64,000 nt of DNA from Sphingobium lactosutens DS20 (GTDB lineage: Bacteria; Pseudomonadota; Alphaproteobacteria; Sphingomonadales; Sphingomonadaceae), in the NCBI RefSeq assembly GCF_000445105.1, contig NZ_ATDP01000056.1, positions 27,673 to 91,672 on the forward strand. The letters are read 5' to 3'. The notes beneath the pieces were generated by a model that ran no database searches, was not told the DNA's origin, and saw only the letters and a program-made list of their open reading frames with translations. Both the position numbers and the translations under genes were made by a program. Shown here piece after piece: positions 33,633-42,265 of the stretch (within the stretch, counting starts at the first letter, position 1; every line of letters begins with the position of its first letter).

Positions 33633-35552
33633 TCAGGCCCGGGCTTCGGCGCCAACGTTGTTATGGCGCAGTGCGGTCAGTACTGTGTCGATGATGGCGT
33701 CGGCGTCCAGCCGGGCCATCGCATATTGTTTTTCCGGCTTGTCCTGATCCTGAAACAGGTCGGGCAGGCGCAAAGTACGTAATTTCAGGCCATTGTCGAT
33801 AAGCCCAAGGTCGCTCGCCAGCGTCAGCACATGCGCGCCAAGGCCGCCGACCGCGCCTTCCTCGATCGTGACGGCGACGTCGTGGGTGGCCAGCAGCTTG
33901 CGGATCAGCGCCTCGTCCAGCGGCTTGGCGAAGCGCAGGTCGGCCACGGTAGTGGACAGGCCCTTGGCCTCCAGCGCGTCGGCGGCCTTCAACGCTTCCT
34001 CGAGGCGAGTGCCGAGCGAGAGAATCGCGACCTGCCGCCCTTCGCGCACGATGCGCCCCTTGCCGATTTCCAGCGCTTGCGGCTGTTCCGGCAGCGCAAT
34101 GCCGGTGCCGTTGCCGCGCGGATAGCGCACGGCGATGGGGCCGCCGTCATGAATGGCGCAGGTGTGGACCATATGAACCAGCTCCGCCTCATCCGCCGCG
34201 GCCATCACCACCATGTTGGGCAGGGTGGCAAGATAGGTGACGTCGAAGCTGCCGGCATGGGTCGATCCATCCGCGCCGACCAGGCCCGCACGGTCGATGG
34301 CGAAGCGGACGGGCAGGTTCTGGATCGCGACGTCATGCACGACCTGGTCATAGGCGCGTTGCAGGAAGGTGGAATAGATGGCGCAGAAGGGGCGCATCCC
34401 CTGCGCCGCCAGCCCGGCGGCGAAGGTGACGGCATGTTGTTCGGCGATGCCGACGTCGAAGATGCGATCGGGGAAGGCGACCTGGAACTTGTCCAGCCCC
34501 GTGCCCGACGGCATGGCGGCGGTGATGGCGCAGACGGCGGGATCGCGCTGCGCCTCGGCGATCAGCGCCTGGGCAAAGACATTGGTGTAGCTGGGCGGGC
34601 CGGGCGGCGCCTTGTCCTGCGTGCCGGTGATGACGTCGAATTTCTGGACGCCATGATATTTGTCCGCCGCGGCCTCTGCCGGGGCATAGCCCTTGCCCTT
34701 TTGCGTGACGACATGGACGAGGCACGGCCCTTGCGCCGCGTCGCGGACATTTTCCAGCACCGGGATCAGCTGGTCGAGATTATGGCCGTCGATCGGGCCG
34801 ACATAATAGAAGCCCAGTTCCTCGAACAAGGTGCCGCCCATTGCCATGCCGCGCGCGAATTCGTCGGTCTTGCGTGCTGCGTTGTGGAGCGGACGGGGCA
34901 GCTTGCGCGCCAGTTTCTTGGCAAGGTCGCGCAGGCCAAGGAATTCACGACTGGAAACGAGGCGGGCAAGATAGGCGGACAGGCCGCCGACCGGCGGGGC
35001 GATCGACATGTCATTGTCGTTGAGGATGACGACCAGCCGGTTGCCCGCATCGCGCGCATTGTTCATCGCTTCATAGGCCATGCCCGCAGACATGGCGCCG
35101 TCGCCGATCACCGCGATCGCCTTGCCCGGCTTGTCCTGCATCTTGTTGGCGATGGCAAAGCCCAGCGCCGCGCTGATGGAGGTGGAGCTGTGCGCCGCGC
35201 CGAACGGGTCATAATCGCTTTCCGCGCGCTTGGTGAAGCCGCTGAGTCCGCCGCCCTGCCGCAAGGTGCGGATGCGGTCGCGCCGGCCGGTCAGGATCTT
35301 GTGCGGATAGCATTGATGGCCAACGTCCCAGATGAGCTTGTCGTCGGGCGTATCGAACACATAATGGATCGCGGCGGTCAGTTCGACAACGCCCAGCCCC
35401 GACCCAAGATGGCCGCCGGTGACGCCGACGGCAGCGATGGTTTCGGCGCGCAGTTCATCGGCCAGCTGTCGCAGCTGTTCGGGTTTCAGCTTGCGCAGGT
35501 CGGCCGGCCAGACGACCTGGTCGAGCAGCGGAGTTTCGGGGCGATCAGTCAT
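33633..35552 (-). CDS. dxs: 1-deoxy-D-xylulose-5-phosphate synthase
   Basis: First step of the MEP isoprenoid pathway: pyruvate plus glyceraldehyde 3-phosphate to DXP, with thiamine diphosphate. The 639-residue protein has [38 protein letters not shown] and [20 protein letters not shown] in the first third. [19 protein letters not shown] and [13 protein letters not shown] form the ThDP-metal site. [17 protein letters not shown] carries the catalytic Glu, and [14 protein letters not shown] follows. The product feeds carotenoids, quinones and hopanoids, which sphingomonads make in quantity. No isoprenoid partner genes are adjacent. Confidence 0.96.
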   Translation of the reverse strand: MTDRPETPLLDQVVWPADLRKLKPEQLRQLADELRAETIAAVGVTGGHLGSGLGVVELTAAIHYVFDTPDDKLIWDVGHQCYPHKILTGRRDRIRTLRQGGGLSGFTKRAESDYDPFGAAHSSTSISAALGFAIANKMQDKPGKAIAVIGDGAMSAGMAYEAMNNARDAGNRLVVILNDNDMSIAPPVGGLSAYLARLVSSREFLGLRDLAKKLARKLPRPLHNAARKTDEFARGMAMGGTLFEELGFYYVGPIDGHNLDQLIPVLENVRDAAQGPCLVHVVTQKGKGYAPAEAAADKYHGVQKFDVITGTQDKAPPGPPSYTNVFAQALIAEAQRDPAVCAITAAMPSGTGLDKFQVAFPDRIFDVGIAEQHAVTFAAGLAAQGMRPFCAIYSTFLQRAYDQVVHDVAIQNLPVRFAIDRAGLVGADGSTHAGSFDVTYLATLPNMVVMAAADEAELVHMVHTCAIHDGGPIAVRYPRGNGTGIALPEQPQALEIGKGRIVREGRQVAILSLGTRLEEALKAADALEAKGLSTTVADLRFAKPLDEALIRKLLATHDVAVTIEEGAVGGLGAHVLTLASDLGLIDNGLKLRTLRLPDLFQDQDKPEKQYAMARLDADAIIDTVLTALRHNNVGAEARA

Positions 35553-35612
35553 GATAAGGCATAGTCTCCGCTGCGCATCCGGCCTTGCGCGGGCCGGGCA
35601 TCCTTGTCGTCA

Positions 35613-36077
35613 TCAGGCCGCGCACTTGGCGCACAGGCCGAGAATTTCGATGACGGGGCGTTCGGGGTGAAATCCATCCTGCTGCGCGATGGCGCGCACC
35701 TGGCCCGTCACCTTGTCATCATCGACATGGGTCGCCTGCTTGCAATTGCGGCAGACCATGAAGATGCAGTCATGATGGCAGCCCGGATGGGCATTGGCGA
35801 TATAGGCGTTGGCGCTTTCCACCCGCATCGCCACGTTGTTGGTCACGAACAGGTCGAGGATGCGATAGACGCTGTTGGGCGCGACGCGCTTTCCGCGCGC
35901 CTTCGACACGGTGTCGGCAATGTCATAGGCCGAAGCGGGACGATCCTCCGACGCCAGCGCATCGAAGATGGCGGCGCGCATCGGCGTCCATTGTTCATTC
36001 TGCGCCTCCAGCGTCGCGCGGGCGGCATCCGCCAGCTTCGCGCCGGTCGGTTCATGATGATGGTGGTGGTCGGCCAT
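35613..36077 (-). CDS. Fur-family metal regulator, probably Zur
   Basis: A 154-residue repressor. The N-terminus ADHHHHHEPTG carries five natural histidines. NEQWTPMRAAIFDALASEDR and DIADTVSKARGKRVAPNSVY then RILDLFV form the winged helix. NAHPGCHHDCIFMVCRNCKQ and GLCAKCAA give the two Cys pairs that hold the structural zinc. The lack of the HHHDHxxC-type Fur iron signature and the His-rich tail favour a zinc-sensing Zur. Such proteins repress zinc uptake genes when zinc is plentiful. No znu genes are in the window. The start at 36077 follows family length. Confidence 0.88.
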   Translation of the reverse strand: MADHHHHHEPTGAKLADAARATLEAQNEQWTPMRAAIFDALASEDRPASAYDIADTVSKARGKRVAPNSVYRILDLFVTNNVAMRVESANAYIANAHPGCHHDCIFMVCRNCKQATHVDDDKVTGQVRAIAQQDGFHPERPVIEILGLCAKCAA

Positions 36078-36124
36078 AGGGGTCCAATCTATGCGCAGGC
36101 GGCGGATCGGGCAAGGGCGGCGCG

Positions 36125-36451
36125 TCAGCGCTGCGCGAAGGCCCATGCCGCCCACAGCCAGGCCGCGATCATCAGCGTGCCGCCGATCGGAGTCACGGCG
36201 CCCAGCCAGCGCGGTCCGCCCAGCGCCATGATGTAGAGCGAGACGGCGAACACCGCCGCGCCCGCCAGCATCAGCGCAGCCGCGCCGCGCGCCGTGCCCA
36301 TCACGGCAATCGCCGCGACGGCATGAACCAGCTGATAAAGCCCGCCGGTGCGCAGCCAGTCGGCCGCCTTCGGGTCAGCCACGCCATGTGCCCCGAACGC
36401 GCCCGCGCCGATGGCGATTGCCGCAGAAAGACAGGCCAGTACCCCGATCAT
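36125..36451 (-). CDS. DUF423 family membrane protein
   Basis: A 108-residue protein with four hydrophobic helices. AIGAGAFGAHGVADPKAADW followed by LRTGGLYQLVHAVA is the DUF423 (YgdD-like) signature. TPIGGTLMIAAWLWAAWAF closes the chain. The function is not known; the family is widespread in the inner membrane of proteobacteria. Its ATG overlaps the stop of the antiporter gene by 4 bp, so it is co-expressed with it. Confidence 0.93.
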   Translation of the reverse strand: MIGVLACLSAAIAIGAGAFGAHGVADPKAADWLRTGGLYQLVHAVAAIAVMGTARGAAALMLAGAAVFAVSLYIMALGGPRWLGAVTPIGGTLMIAAWLWAAWAFAQR

Positions 36452-38238
36452 GCGCCGTCTCCATCCCCGCGACTGAGCAGCCGCATGCCGTTGCCGGGGC
36501 GATACATCAGGTCCTTGGCCGCGAGCAAAGTGCCATGTTCGATCTGGAGCGCCATGCGCTGATCGTCATTGTCCCGATATTGACGCTCCACTTCCTCTAC
36601 CTCCTTGGGCGGAACGCCGAGCACCTCCATCGCCTGCACGCCCATGCAGATGGCCGATTCATAGACTTCGCGCACGACGCCGGCGAGGTTGATGTCCTTG
36701 AGCGCCAGCACCTGCCGACGGTCGAAGGCGCGGACCATGATCGCGGCCTGCGGGAAGGCTTCGGCAATGGGTTGGAGCGCGCGCGAATCGAGGCTGGAAT
36801 CGTCGATGCAGAAGGCGATCAGCCGCGCTTCATCCGCGCCCGATCGGCGCAGCAGGTCGATGCGGGTGCCGTCGCCATAATAGACCTTCATGTCGAACTG
36901 GCTCGACACCTCGATCTGCGCGGGCTTTTTGTCGATCAGCACGACGCCAAAGCCATGGCCCATCAGCATCTGGGCGACGGTCTGGCCGAAGCGGCCATAG
37001 CCAACGATAATCGCCGATCCGCGCGGCGCATCTTCTGGCCCTGGAAGGTCGTGGCGCTCCTTGTCCCTGGCAAATTCGAAACGGCGGGCGAACAACATCA
37101 GGAAGGGCGTTGTCGCCATGGAGAAGGTGACGATCGCGCTGAACAGGCTGGCCGCTTCGGGTGCGATCAGCAACGCATTTTGCGCCTGGGTGAAGAGGAC
37201 AAAGCCAAATTCACCGCCCTGGCTCAGCAACAGGCCCGCGCCCAGCGCCTGCTGCCATGTCATGCCGAACAGGCGGGCGAGACCGGTGATGATCGCCGCC
37301 TTAGTCGCGACCAGGATGGCGGCCATCGACAGGACGAACAGCGGATTGGCGATGACGGCGCCCAGGTCCAGCACCATGCCGACGGCGAGGAAGAAAAGGC
37401 CGAGCAGGATGGAACGGAAGGGTTCGACGTCGGCCTCTATCTCGTGCCGATAGGGCGAATCGGCCAGCATGACTCCGGCGATGAAGGCGCCCAGCGCGGT
37501 CGACAAGTGCAGCGCGTGCATCAGCGCGGCGGCGGCCAGCACGGTGAACAGGCCCACGGCGACGAACAGTTCGCGCTCGCCCATGCGCCCGACCAGCGAG
37601 AGGAGCGGGCGCAGGATGAAGCGGCCGGCCAGCACCAGCCCGGCGATGGCCGCGACGGTATAGCCCGCCATCACCCATCCGGGCGGACCGCCGGCATCGG
37701 CCGGATTGCGCGACAGGGCGGCAATGATGGTGATGAGCGGAACGATTGAAAGATCCTGGAACAGCAGGATCGAAAAGACCTTTTCACCGAAGGGCGAATT
37801 GATGCGGCCGCTGGACTTGAGGCCCGGCAGCACCTGCGCGGTTGAGGAGAGGGCAAGCGGCAGACCAAGCGCGATCGCCGCGCCCCAGGTAAAGCCGGTC
37901 GAATAGAAGATGATCGCGGTCAGCACGCAGCCGCAGGTGACGACCTGCGCCAAGCCGAGCGCGAAAATGTCGCGCTTCAGTCGCCACAGCCGCGCGGGGT
38001 GGAGTTCCAGCCCGACCAGGAACAGCAGCAGCACGATGCCGATTTCCGCGATGGCGAGTTTCGATTCGCCGCCACCGACCAGGCCAAGCCCCTGCGGCCC
38101 CACCAGAGCGCCTGCGACGAGATAGCCCAGCACCGCGCCAAGCCCGAAGCGGCGGAACAGCATGACAAAAGCGACGGCCGCGCCGAGCAGGATGACGCCT
38201 TCGCTCAGCAATATGTCGGTGGCCCCGGTCGTTTCCAT
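36448..38238 (-). CDS. Monovalent cation:proton antiporter-2 (CPA2) family, KefB/KefC-like
   Basis: A 596-residue potassium or sodium/proton antiporter. About 12 helices (residues 8-385) include LGYLVAGALVGPQGLGLVGG and LGLPLALSSTAQVLPGLKSS, with LQ(D)-type ion-binding Asp in ILLFQDLSIVPL. QGGEFGFVLF lies near helix 10. The cytosolic RCK/TrkA-N domain (about 410-530) opens with AIIVGYGRFGQTVAQMLMGH and binds a nucleotide. KefB/KefC proteins protect against electrophiles under glutathione control. The gene starts one base inside the stop of the NifU-like gene (TGATG) and overlaps DUF423 downstream, making a three-gene unit. Confidence 0.92.
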   Translation of the reverse strand: METTGATDILLSEGVILLGAAVAFVMLFRRFGLGAVLGYLVAGALVGPQGLGLVGGGESKLAIAEIGIVLLLFLVGLELHPARLWRLKRDIFALGLAQVVTCGCVLTAIIFYSTGFTWGAAIALGLPLALSSTAQVLPGLKSSGRINSPFGEKVFSILLFQDLSIVPLITIIAALSRNPADAGGPPGWVMAGYTVAAIAGLVLAGRFILRPLLSLVGRMGERELFVAVGLFTVLAAAALMHALHLSTALGAFIAGVMLADSPYRHEIEADVEPFRSILLGLFFLAVGMVLDLGAVIANPLFVLSMAAILVATKAAIITGLARLFGMTWQQALGAGLLLSQGGEFGFVLFTQAQNALLIAPEAASLFSAIVTFSMATTPFLMLFARRFEFARDKERHDLPGPEDAPRGSAIIVGYGRFGQTVAQMLMGHGFGVVLIDKKPAQIEVSSQFDMKVYYGDGTRIDLLRRSGADEARLIAFCIDDSSLDSRALQPIAEAFPQAAIMVRAFDRRQVLALKDINLAGVVREVYESAICMGVQAMEVLGVPPKEVEEVERQYRDNDDQRMALQIEHGTLLAAKDLMYRPGNGMRLLSRGDGDGA

Positions 38239-38660
38239 CAGGCGTCCGCCATCCGTGCGGCTTCGGCAATCGCTTCAAAGCCCAGGCGAATGGACGCGTG
38301 CCGTGCAGGATAGCCGCGCGCAGGCGCCAAAACCGCAAGGCCGGGCCAGAAATCCAGATCCTCGCTCTCGCCCGCCAGATAGGCGGTCAGCCGATCGCGC
38401 GCGTCCATCAGTTCATCGGCCGTGAGGCCGATCGCCTGCGCGGCCATCAGCGCGGCCGATGCCTGCCCCAGGGCGCAGGCCTTGACGTCCAGGCCCAGCT
38501 GCTCGACCCGTCCATCGGCCATGCGCACGTCCGCCGTCACGCGCGATCCGCAGGTGGCCGACCGCTTTTCCACACTGGCCTGCGGGTCGGCCAGGCGCTG
38601 ATGATGCGGGATGCTGGCGGCGAGCCGCAATATGTCTGTATTGTAGAGGGGAGCGCTCAT
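38238..38660 (-). CDS. NifU/SufU-like iron-sulfur cluster scaffold protein
   Basis: A 140-residue protein of the IscU/SufU fold. SATCGSRVTADVRMADGRVE carries Cys37, and LDVKACALGQASAALMA carries Cys62, at the usual 25-residue spacing. In IscU and SufU a third Cys lies near residue 105-128; here that region reads YPARHASIRLGFEAI and has no Cys. Members build or hand over Fe-S clusters, but this one may have lost one ligand or work with a partner. It shares one base with the downstream antiporter gene. No other isc/suf genes are in the window. Confidence 0.85.
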   Translation of the reverse strand: MSAPLYNTDILRLAASIPHHQRLADPQASVEKRSATCGSRVTADVRMADGRVEQLGLDVKACALGQASAALMAAQAIGLTADELMDARDRLTAYLAGESEDLDFWPGLAVLAPARGYPARHASIRLGFEAIAEAARMADA

Positions 38661-38769
38661 GCCGCCGATGTAGGGCAGGAATGCGATTTGCGGAAGGCGC
38701 GGATGGGGGCTGCGATGAAATAAGCCGCCGCCATTGTTTCGCGGGGCCGCGCGCCCTATCGCGGGCGGC

Positions 38770-39225
38770 ATGCATATTCTGGTCGACGCCGATGCCTGCC
38801 CCGTCAAGGACGAGATTTACAAGGTTGCCTGGCGCCATGCGGTGCCCGTCACCATCGTCAGCAACAGCATCATTCGCGTGCCCGCGCATCCGCTGGTGGA
38901 ACGGGTGGTGGTGAGCGATGGGTTCGATGCGGCGGACGACTGGATCGCGGAGCGGGCGGGTGCGGGGAGCATCTGCATAACCGCCGACATTCTGCTGGCG
39001 GACCGGTGCCTGAAGGCGGGGGCGCAGGTGATCGCGCCCAATGGCAAGCCCTTCACCACCGGTTCGATCGGCGCGGCGGTGGCGACGCGGGCGATCATGG
39101 CGGATTTGCGCGCGGGCGGGGTGGGCGATCCGATCGGCGGGCCGCCGCCCTTTTCCAAAACGGACCGGTCGCGATTCCTCTCGGCTCTGGACGAGGCGCT
39201 GGTGCGCCTGGAGCGGGGCCGTTGA
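38770..39225 (+). CDS. YaiI/YqxD family protein (DUF188)
   Basis: A 151-residue protein of the DUF188 family, which has a PIN-like nuclease fold. [20 protein letters not shown] has the paired Asp of a metal site. [13 protein letters not shown] and [20 protein letters not shown] followed by APNGKPFT complete the acidic centre. [19 protein letters not shown] is the family tail. No biochemical function is established that I can recall. ATG 38770 starts the conserved block directly. Its stop shares one base with the next gene (TGATG). Confidence 0.92.
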   Translation: MHILVDADACPVKDEIYKVAWRHAVPVTIVSNSIIRVPAHPLVERVVVSDGFDAADDWIAERAGAGSICITADILLADRCLKAGAQVIAPNGKPFTTGSIGAAVATRAIMADLRAGGVGDPIGGPPPFSKTDRSRFLSALDEALVRLERGR

Positions 39226-40412
39226 TGGGGGTAGGAGCGGAGCAGTCATGGGACGCGATCATCCTGGGTGCGGGCGCGGCTGGCATGATGTGCGCGGCGG
39301 TTGCGGGGCAGAGGGGACGTTGCGTGCTGCTGGTCGACCATGCCGATGCGCCGGGCAAGAAAATCCTGATTTCGGGCGGCGGGCGGTGCAATTTTACCAA
39401 TATTCACACCGCCGCCGACCGCTATCTGTCGGCCAATCCGCATTTCGCCAAGTCCGCGCTGGGCCGATACAGCGCGCAGGATTTCCTGGCGCTGGTCGAA
39501 CGCCATGGCATCGCCTGGCACGAAAAGAGGCTGGGGCAGCTGTTCTGCGATGGATCGGCGCGGCAGATCGTGGCGATGTTGCAGTCCGAATGTGACGCCG
39601 GTGGCGTCACCATGGCGCTGGGCATGGCCGTGACGGATATCGACCATGGCGATGGCCTGTATCGCGTTCGCATGGGAGAGCAGGATCATCGCGCGCCCGC
39701 GCTGGTGCTGGCGACGGGTGGGCCGTCGATCCCCAAAATGGGCGCGAGCGGTTTCGCCTACGACGTGGCGCGGCACTTTGGCCTGTCGGTGGTGCAACCG
39801 CGCCCGGCGCTGGTGCCCTTCACGCTGGGGCCGGACGACGCCTTGTTCCAGGCGTTGTCGGGCGTATCGGCGGATGTGAGCGCGCGATGGGGCAAGACCC
39901 GCTTTCGCGAAGCGGCGCTGTTCACACATCGCGGCCTGTCGGGGCCGGCGATGCTCCAGATCAGCTCCTATTGGCAGCATCGCACGCCGATCCAGGTCGA
40001 TTTCCTGCCGGATCGCGGCGCGGACTGGCTGTTGGAGGAAAAGCGGGCGCGACCGCGCATGCAGCTGCGCAAGCTGCTGGCGCAGGCCCTGCCCGAACGG
40101 CTGGCCGATGCGCTGCTGGAGCGGGCCGGCGCGCAGGGGGAACTGGGCGCATTGAGCGACAAGGCGCTAAGGCAGTTGGGCGAGCGGCTGGCGGACTGGC
40201 CGTTCACGCCCACGGGGACGGAGGGCTATGCCAAGGCGGAGGTGACGGTGGGGGGCATCGCCACCGCCGGCCTGTCGTCGCGGACGATGGAGGCGGCGAA
40301 AGTGCCCGGCCTGTACGCCATCGGCGAAGCGGTCGACGTGACCGGATGGCTGGGCGGCTATAATTTCCAGTGGGCCTGGGCGAGCGGCTGGGCGGCGGGC
40401 CAGGCCATCTGA
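39225..40412 (+). CDS. FAD/NAD(P)-dependent flavoprotein, HI0933/BaiN family
   Basis: A 395-residue flavoprotein. DAIILGAGAAGMMCAAVAGQ is the FAD dinucleotide loop. GKKILISGGGRCNFTNIH is the family hallmark. VLATGGPSIPKMGASGFAYD and FTHRGLSGPAMLQISSYW follow. YAIGEAVDVTGWLGGYNFQW then AWASGWAAG is the C-terminal FAD block. The length and motifs fit the HI0933/YhiN branch often annotated as NAD(P)/FAD-dependent oxidoreductase or aminoacetone oxidase. The reaction is not established. It is coupled to the DUF188 gene through a one-base overlap. Confidence 0.93.
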   Translation: MGVGAEQSWDAIILGAGAAGMMCAAVAGQRGRCVLLVDHADAPGKKILISGGGRCNFTNIHTAADRYLSANPHFAKSALGRYSAQDFLALVERHGIAWHEKRLGQLFCDGSARQIVAMLQSECDAGGVTMALGMAVTDIDHGDGLYRVRMGEQDHRAPALVLATGGPSIPKMGASGFAYDVARHFGLSVVQPRPALVPFTLGPDDALFQALSGVSADVSARWGKTRFREAALFTHRGLSGPAMLQISSYWQHRTPIQVDFLPDRGADWLLEEKRARPRMQLRKLLAQALPERLADALLERAGAQGELGALSDKALRQLGERLADWPFTPTGTEGYAKAEVTVGGIATAGLSSRTMEAAKVPGLYAIGEAVDVTGWLGGYNFQWAWASGWAAGQAI

Positions 40413-40430
40413 GCCGGCCGCCGCGCGCTG

Positions 40431-42128
40431 TCAGGCGCGCTGGGCGCGTGCGGCCGAGATACTGGCTTGCAGATGGGAGGGGCGGAAGGGCTTGGACAGG
40501 CGCACGATGTCGGGCGCGATCAGGTCAATGCCTTGATAGCCCGATATGATGAGCAGGGCGATATCCGGATGGTCGCAACGTAGCCGGATCGCCAGTTCCG
40601 CGCCGGTCATGCCGGGCATCACATGATCGGTGACGACGATGTCGGGACGGTAGCCCGCGTCGATCATGCTGAGCGCCAGCTCGGCGTGATCGACGTCGAC
40701 GACGTCATAGCCCATGTCCGCCAGCATGTCGCGCGTGCTGGCGCGGACCAGCGCATTATCGTCGACGAGGAGTAGCTTGCCGGTCTGGCGGCGTTCGGCC
40801 GCTTGCGGTTGATCGGGGTCGCCCGTGCCTGATCGGTCCTGATCCACGGGCAACCAGAGGAGGATGGAGGTGCCCGCGCCGGCTTCGCTTTCAATCTGGA
40901 GCGTGCCGCCCAGCTGGCCGGCAAGGCCGTGCGCCATCGAGAGGCCCAGGCCATGACCCGCCGTCTTGGTCGTGAAAAACGGCTCCATCGCGGCCTTGCG
41001 CACATCGGGCGTCATGCCAACGCCCGTGTCGCGAATGGCGATGCGGACATAGTCGCCGGGAGCAAGCCCCGCAGGCGGCGACAGCCTCTCCGCCTCGATC
41101 ATCAGCGATCCGCCGTTCGGCATGGCGTCGCGGCTGTTGATCGCGAGGTTGAGGATGGCGAGTTCCAGCTGGTTTGCATCGGCGCGCACCGGGGGGAGGT
41201 CGGCGGGCAGATCGGTCGCCAACGTAACCCGCGGCCCGAGCGTGCTGGCGAGTAGCGCCTGCATCCCGGCCAGCAGGTCGGGCAGGTTCACCGCCGTGGG
41301 CGAAAGCGGCTGGCGACGGGCGAAGGTCAGCAGCCGCTGCACCAATATCTGCGCCGTCTCGGCCGCCTGCATCGCCATGCCGGCATGGCGGTCGATCGTT
41401 TCGGGCGTGCGTCGTGGCGAAAGGATAAGGTCCAGACCGGCGATGATCGGCGTCAGCAGGTTGTTGAAGTCATGCGCGACATGGCCGGTGAGCTGGCCCA
41501 TCACCTCCATCTTCTGAAGCTGGCGGAGCATGTCCTGCGACTGTTCCAGTTCCTGCGTGCGCTCCTGCACCCGCTGGTCAAGCTGGTCGTTGAGCGATTC
41601 CAGCGCGGCGAACAGCCGGCCATTTTCCAGCGCGGTGGAAGCGGCGCGGGCCAGCGCTTCCAGCAGGGCGACCTCATTATCCGTTGGTTCGCCCTGTTCG
41701 GACCAATAGGCGCCGACCGCCGCCGTCGCTTCGCTGCGGCCAATCGGCACCATCACCATGGAACGCACGAAGGTCTGCTCATAGGCGGCGACGGGCACCC
41801 GCGGATCATTGAATATGTCCGGGATGATGGCGGTTTCGCCATGGCGCATGGCCCAGCCCGATACGCAATTACCGGCGGGAAAGCGCTGCCCCGACCAGAG
41901 CGGCGCCATCGAATCCTCCGCGACATAATGGCACAGGCCACCTTCGCGCAGGATGACCGCGATGCCGTCCGCCCCCACGGCGCGCCGAGCGAAGGCGCGC
42001 AGCACATTGACGATCGCATCGAGCGATCGCGCGCCCGCCAGTGCTTCCATGGCTTCTGCGGCGATCGTCCATCGCGCAGCCAGCGCCTTCTGCTCCGAAC
42101 TGCGCACGCTCATCAGTTCCCTGGTCAT
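40431..42128 (-). CDS. Hybrid sensor histidine kinase with GAF and receiver domains
   Basis: A 565-residue soluble two-component kinase with no membrane helix. A GAF sensor spans about 20-170. A coiled coil (LNDQLDQRVQERTQELEQSQ, about 179-198) follows. The phosphoacceptor helix has GHVAHDFNNLLTPI with His219, the HDFNN form of the HisKA-type family. The ATPase domain has N-box NLAINSRDAMPNGG, G1 DTGVGMTPDV and GHGLGLSMAHGL. A C-terminal receiver (about 440-560) has LLVDDNALVRA and phosphorylatable Asp501 in VVTDHVMPG. GAF domains bind small ligands or pigments; Cys88 (GNCVSGWA) is the kind of residue sometimes used for a linker, but a bilin site is not shown. No response regulator gene is adjacent. 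Confidence 0.9.
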   Translation of the reverse strand: MTRELMSVRSSEQKALAARWTIAAEAMEALAGARSLDAIVNVLRAFARRAVGADGIAVILREGGLCHYVAEDSMAPLWSGQRFPAGNCVSGWAMRHGETAIIPDIFNDPRVPVAAYEQTFVRSMVMVPIGRSEATAAVGAYWSEQGEPTDNEVALLEALARAASTALENGRLFAALESLNDQLDQRVQERTQELEQSQDMLRQLQKMEVMGQLTGHVAHDFNNLLTPIIAGLDLILSPRRTPETIDRHAGMAMQAAETAQILVQRLLTFARRQPLSPTAVNLPDLLAGMQALLASTLGPRVTLATDLPADLPPVRADANQLELAILNLAINSRDAMPNGGSLMIEAERLSPPAGLAPGDYVRIAIRDTGVGMTPDVRKAAMEPFFTTKTAGHGLGLSMAHGLAGQLGGTLQIESEAGAGTSILLWLPVDQDRSGTGDPDQPQAAERRQTGKLLLVDDNALVRASTRDMLADMGYDVVDVDHAELALSMIDAGYRPDIVVTDHVMPGMTGAELAIRLRCDHPDIALLIISGYQGIDLIAPDIVRLSKPFRPSHLQASISAARAQRA

Positions 42129-42265
42129 GGGCTGCCCTCTTTCAAAGAGTCGGAAGCCCTTATATCATTGAAATTGCTTGAATGTGAAATCGGATAAGCG
42201 GCGACGGACAGCAGCGCAACTCCTCAAGCGCCGGTTAACCACGCAAATGGGTGTGAAACCTTGCA

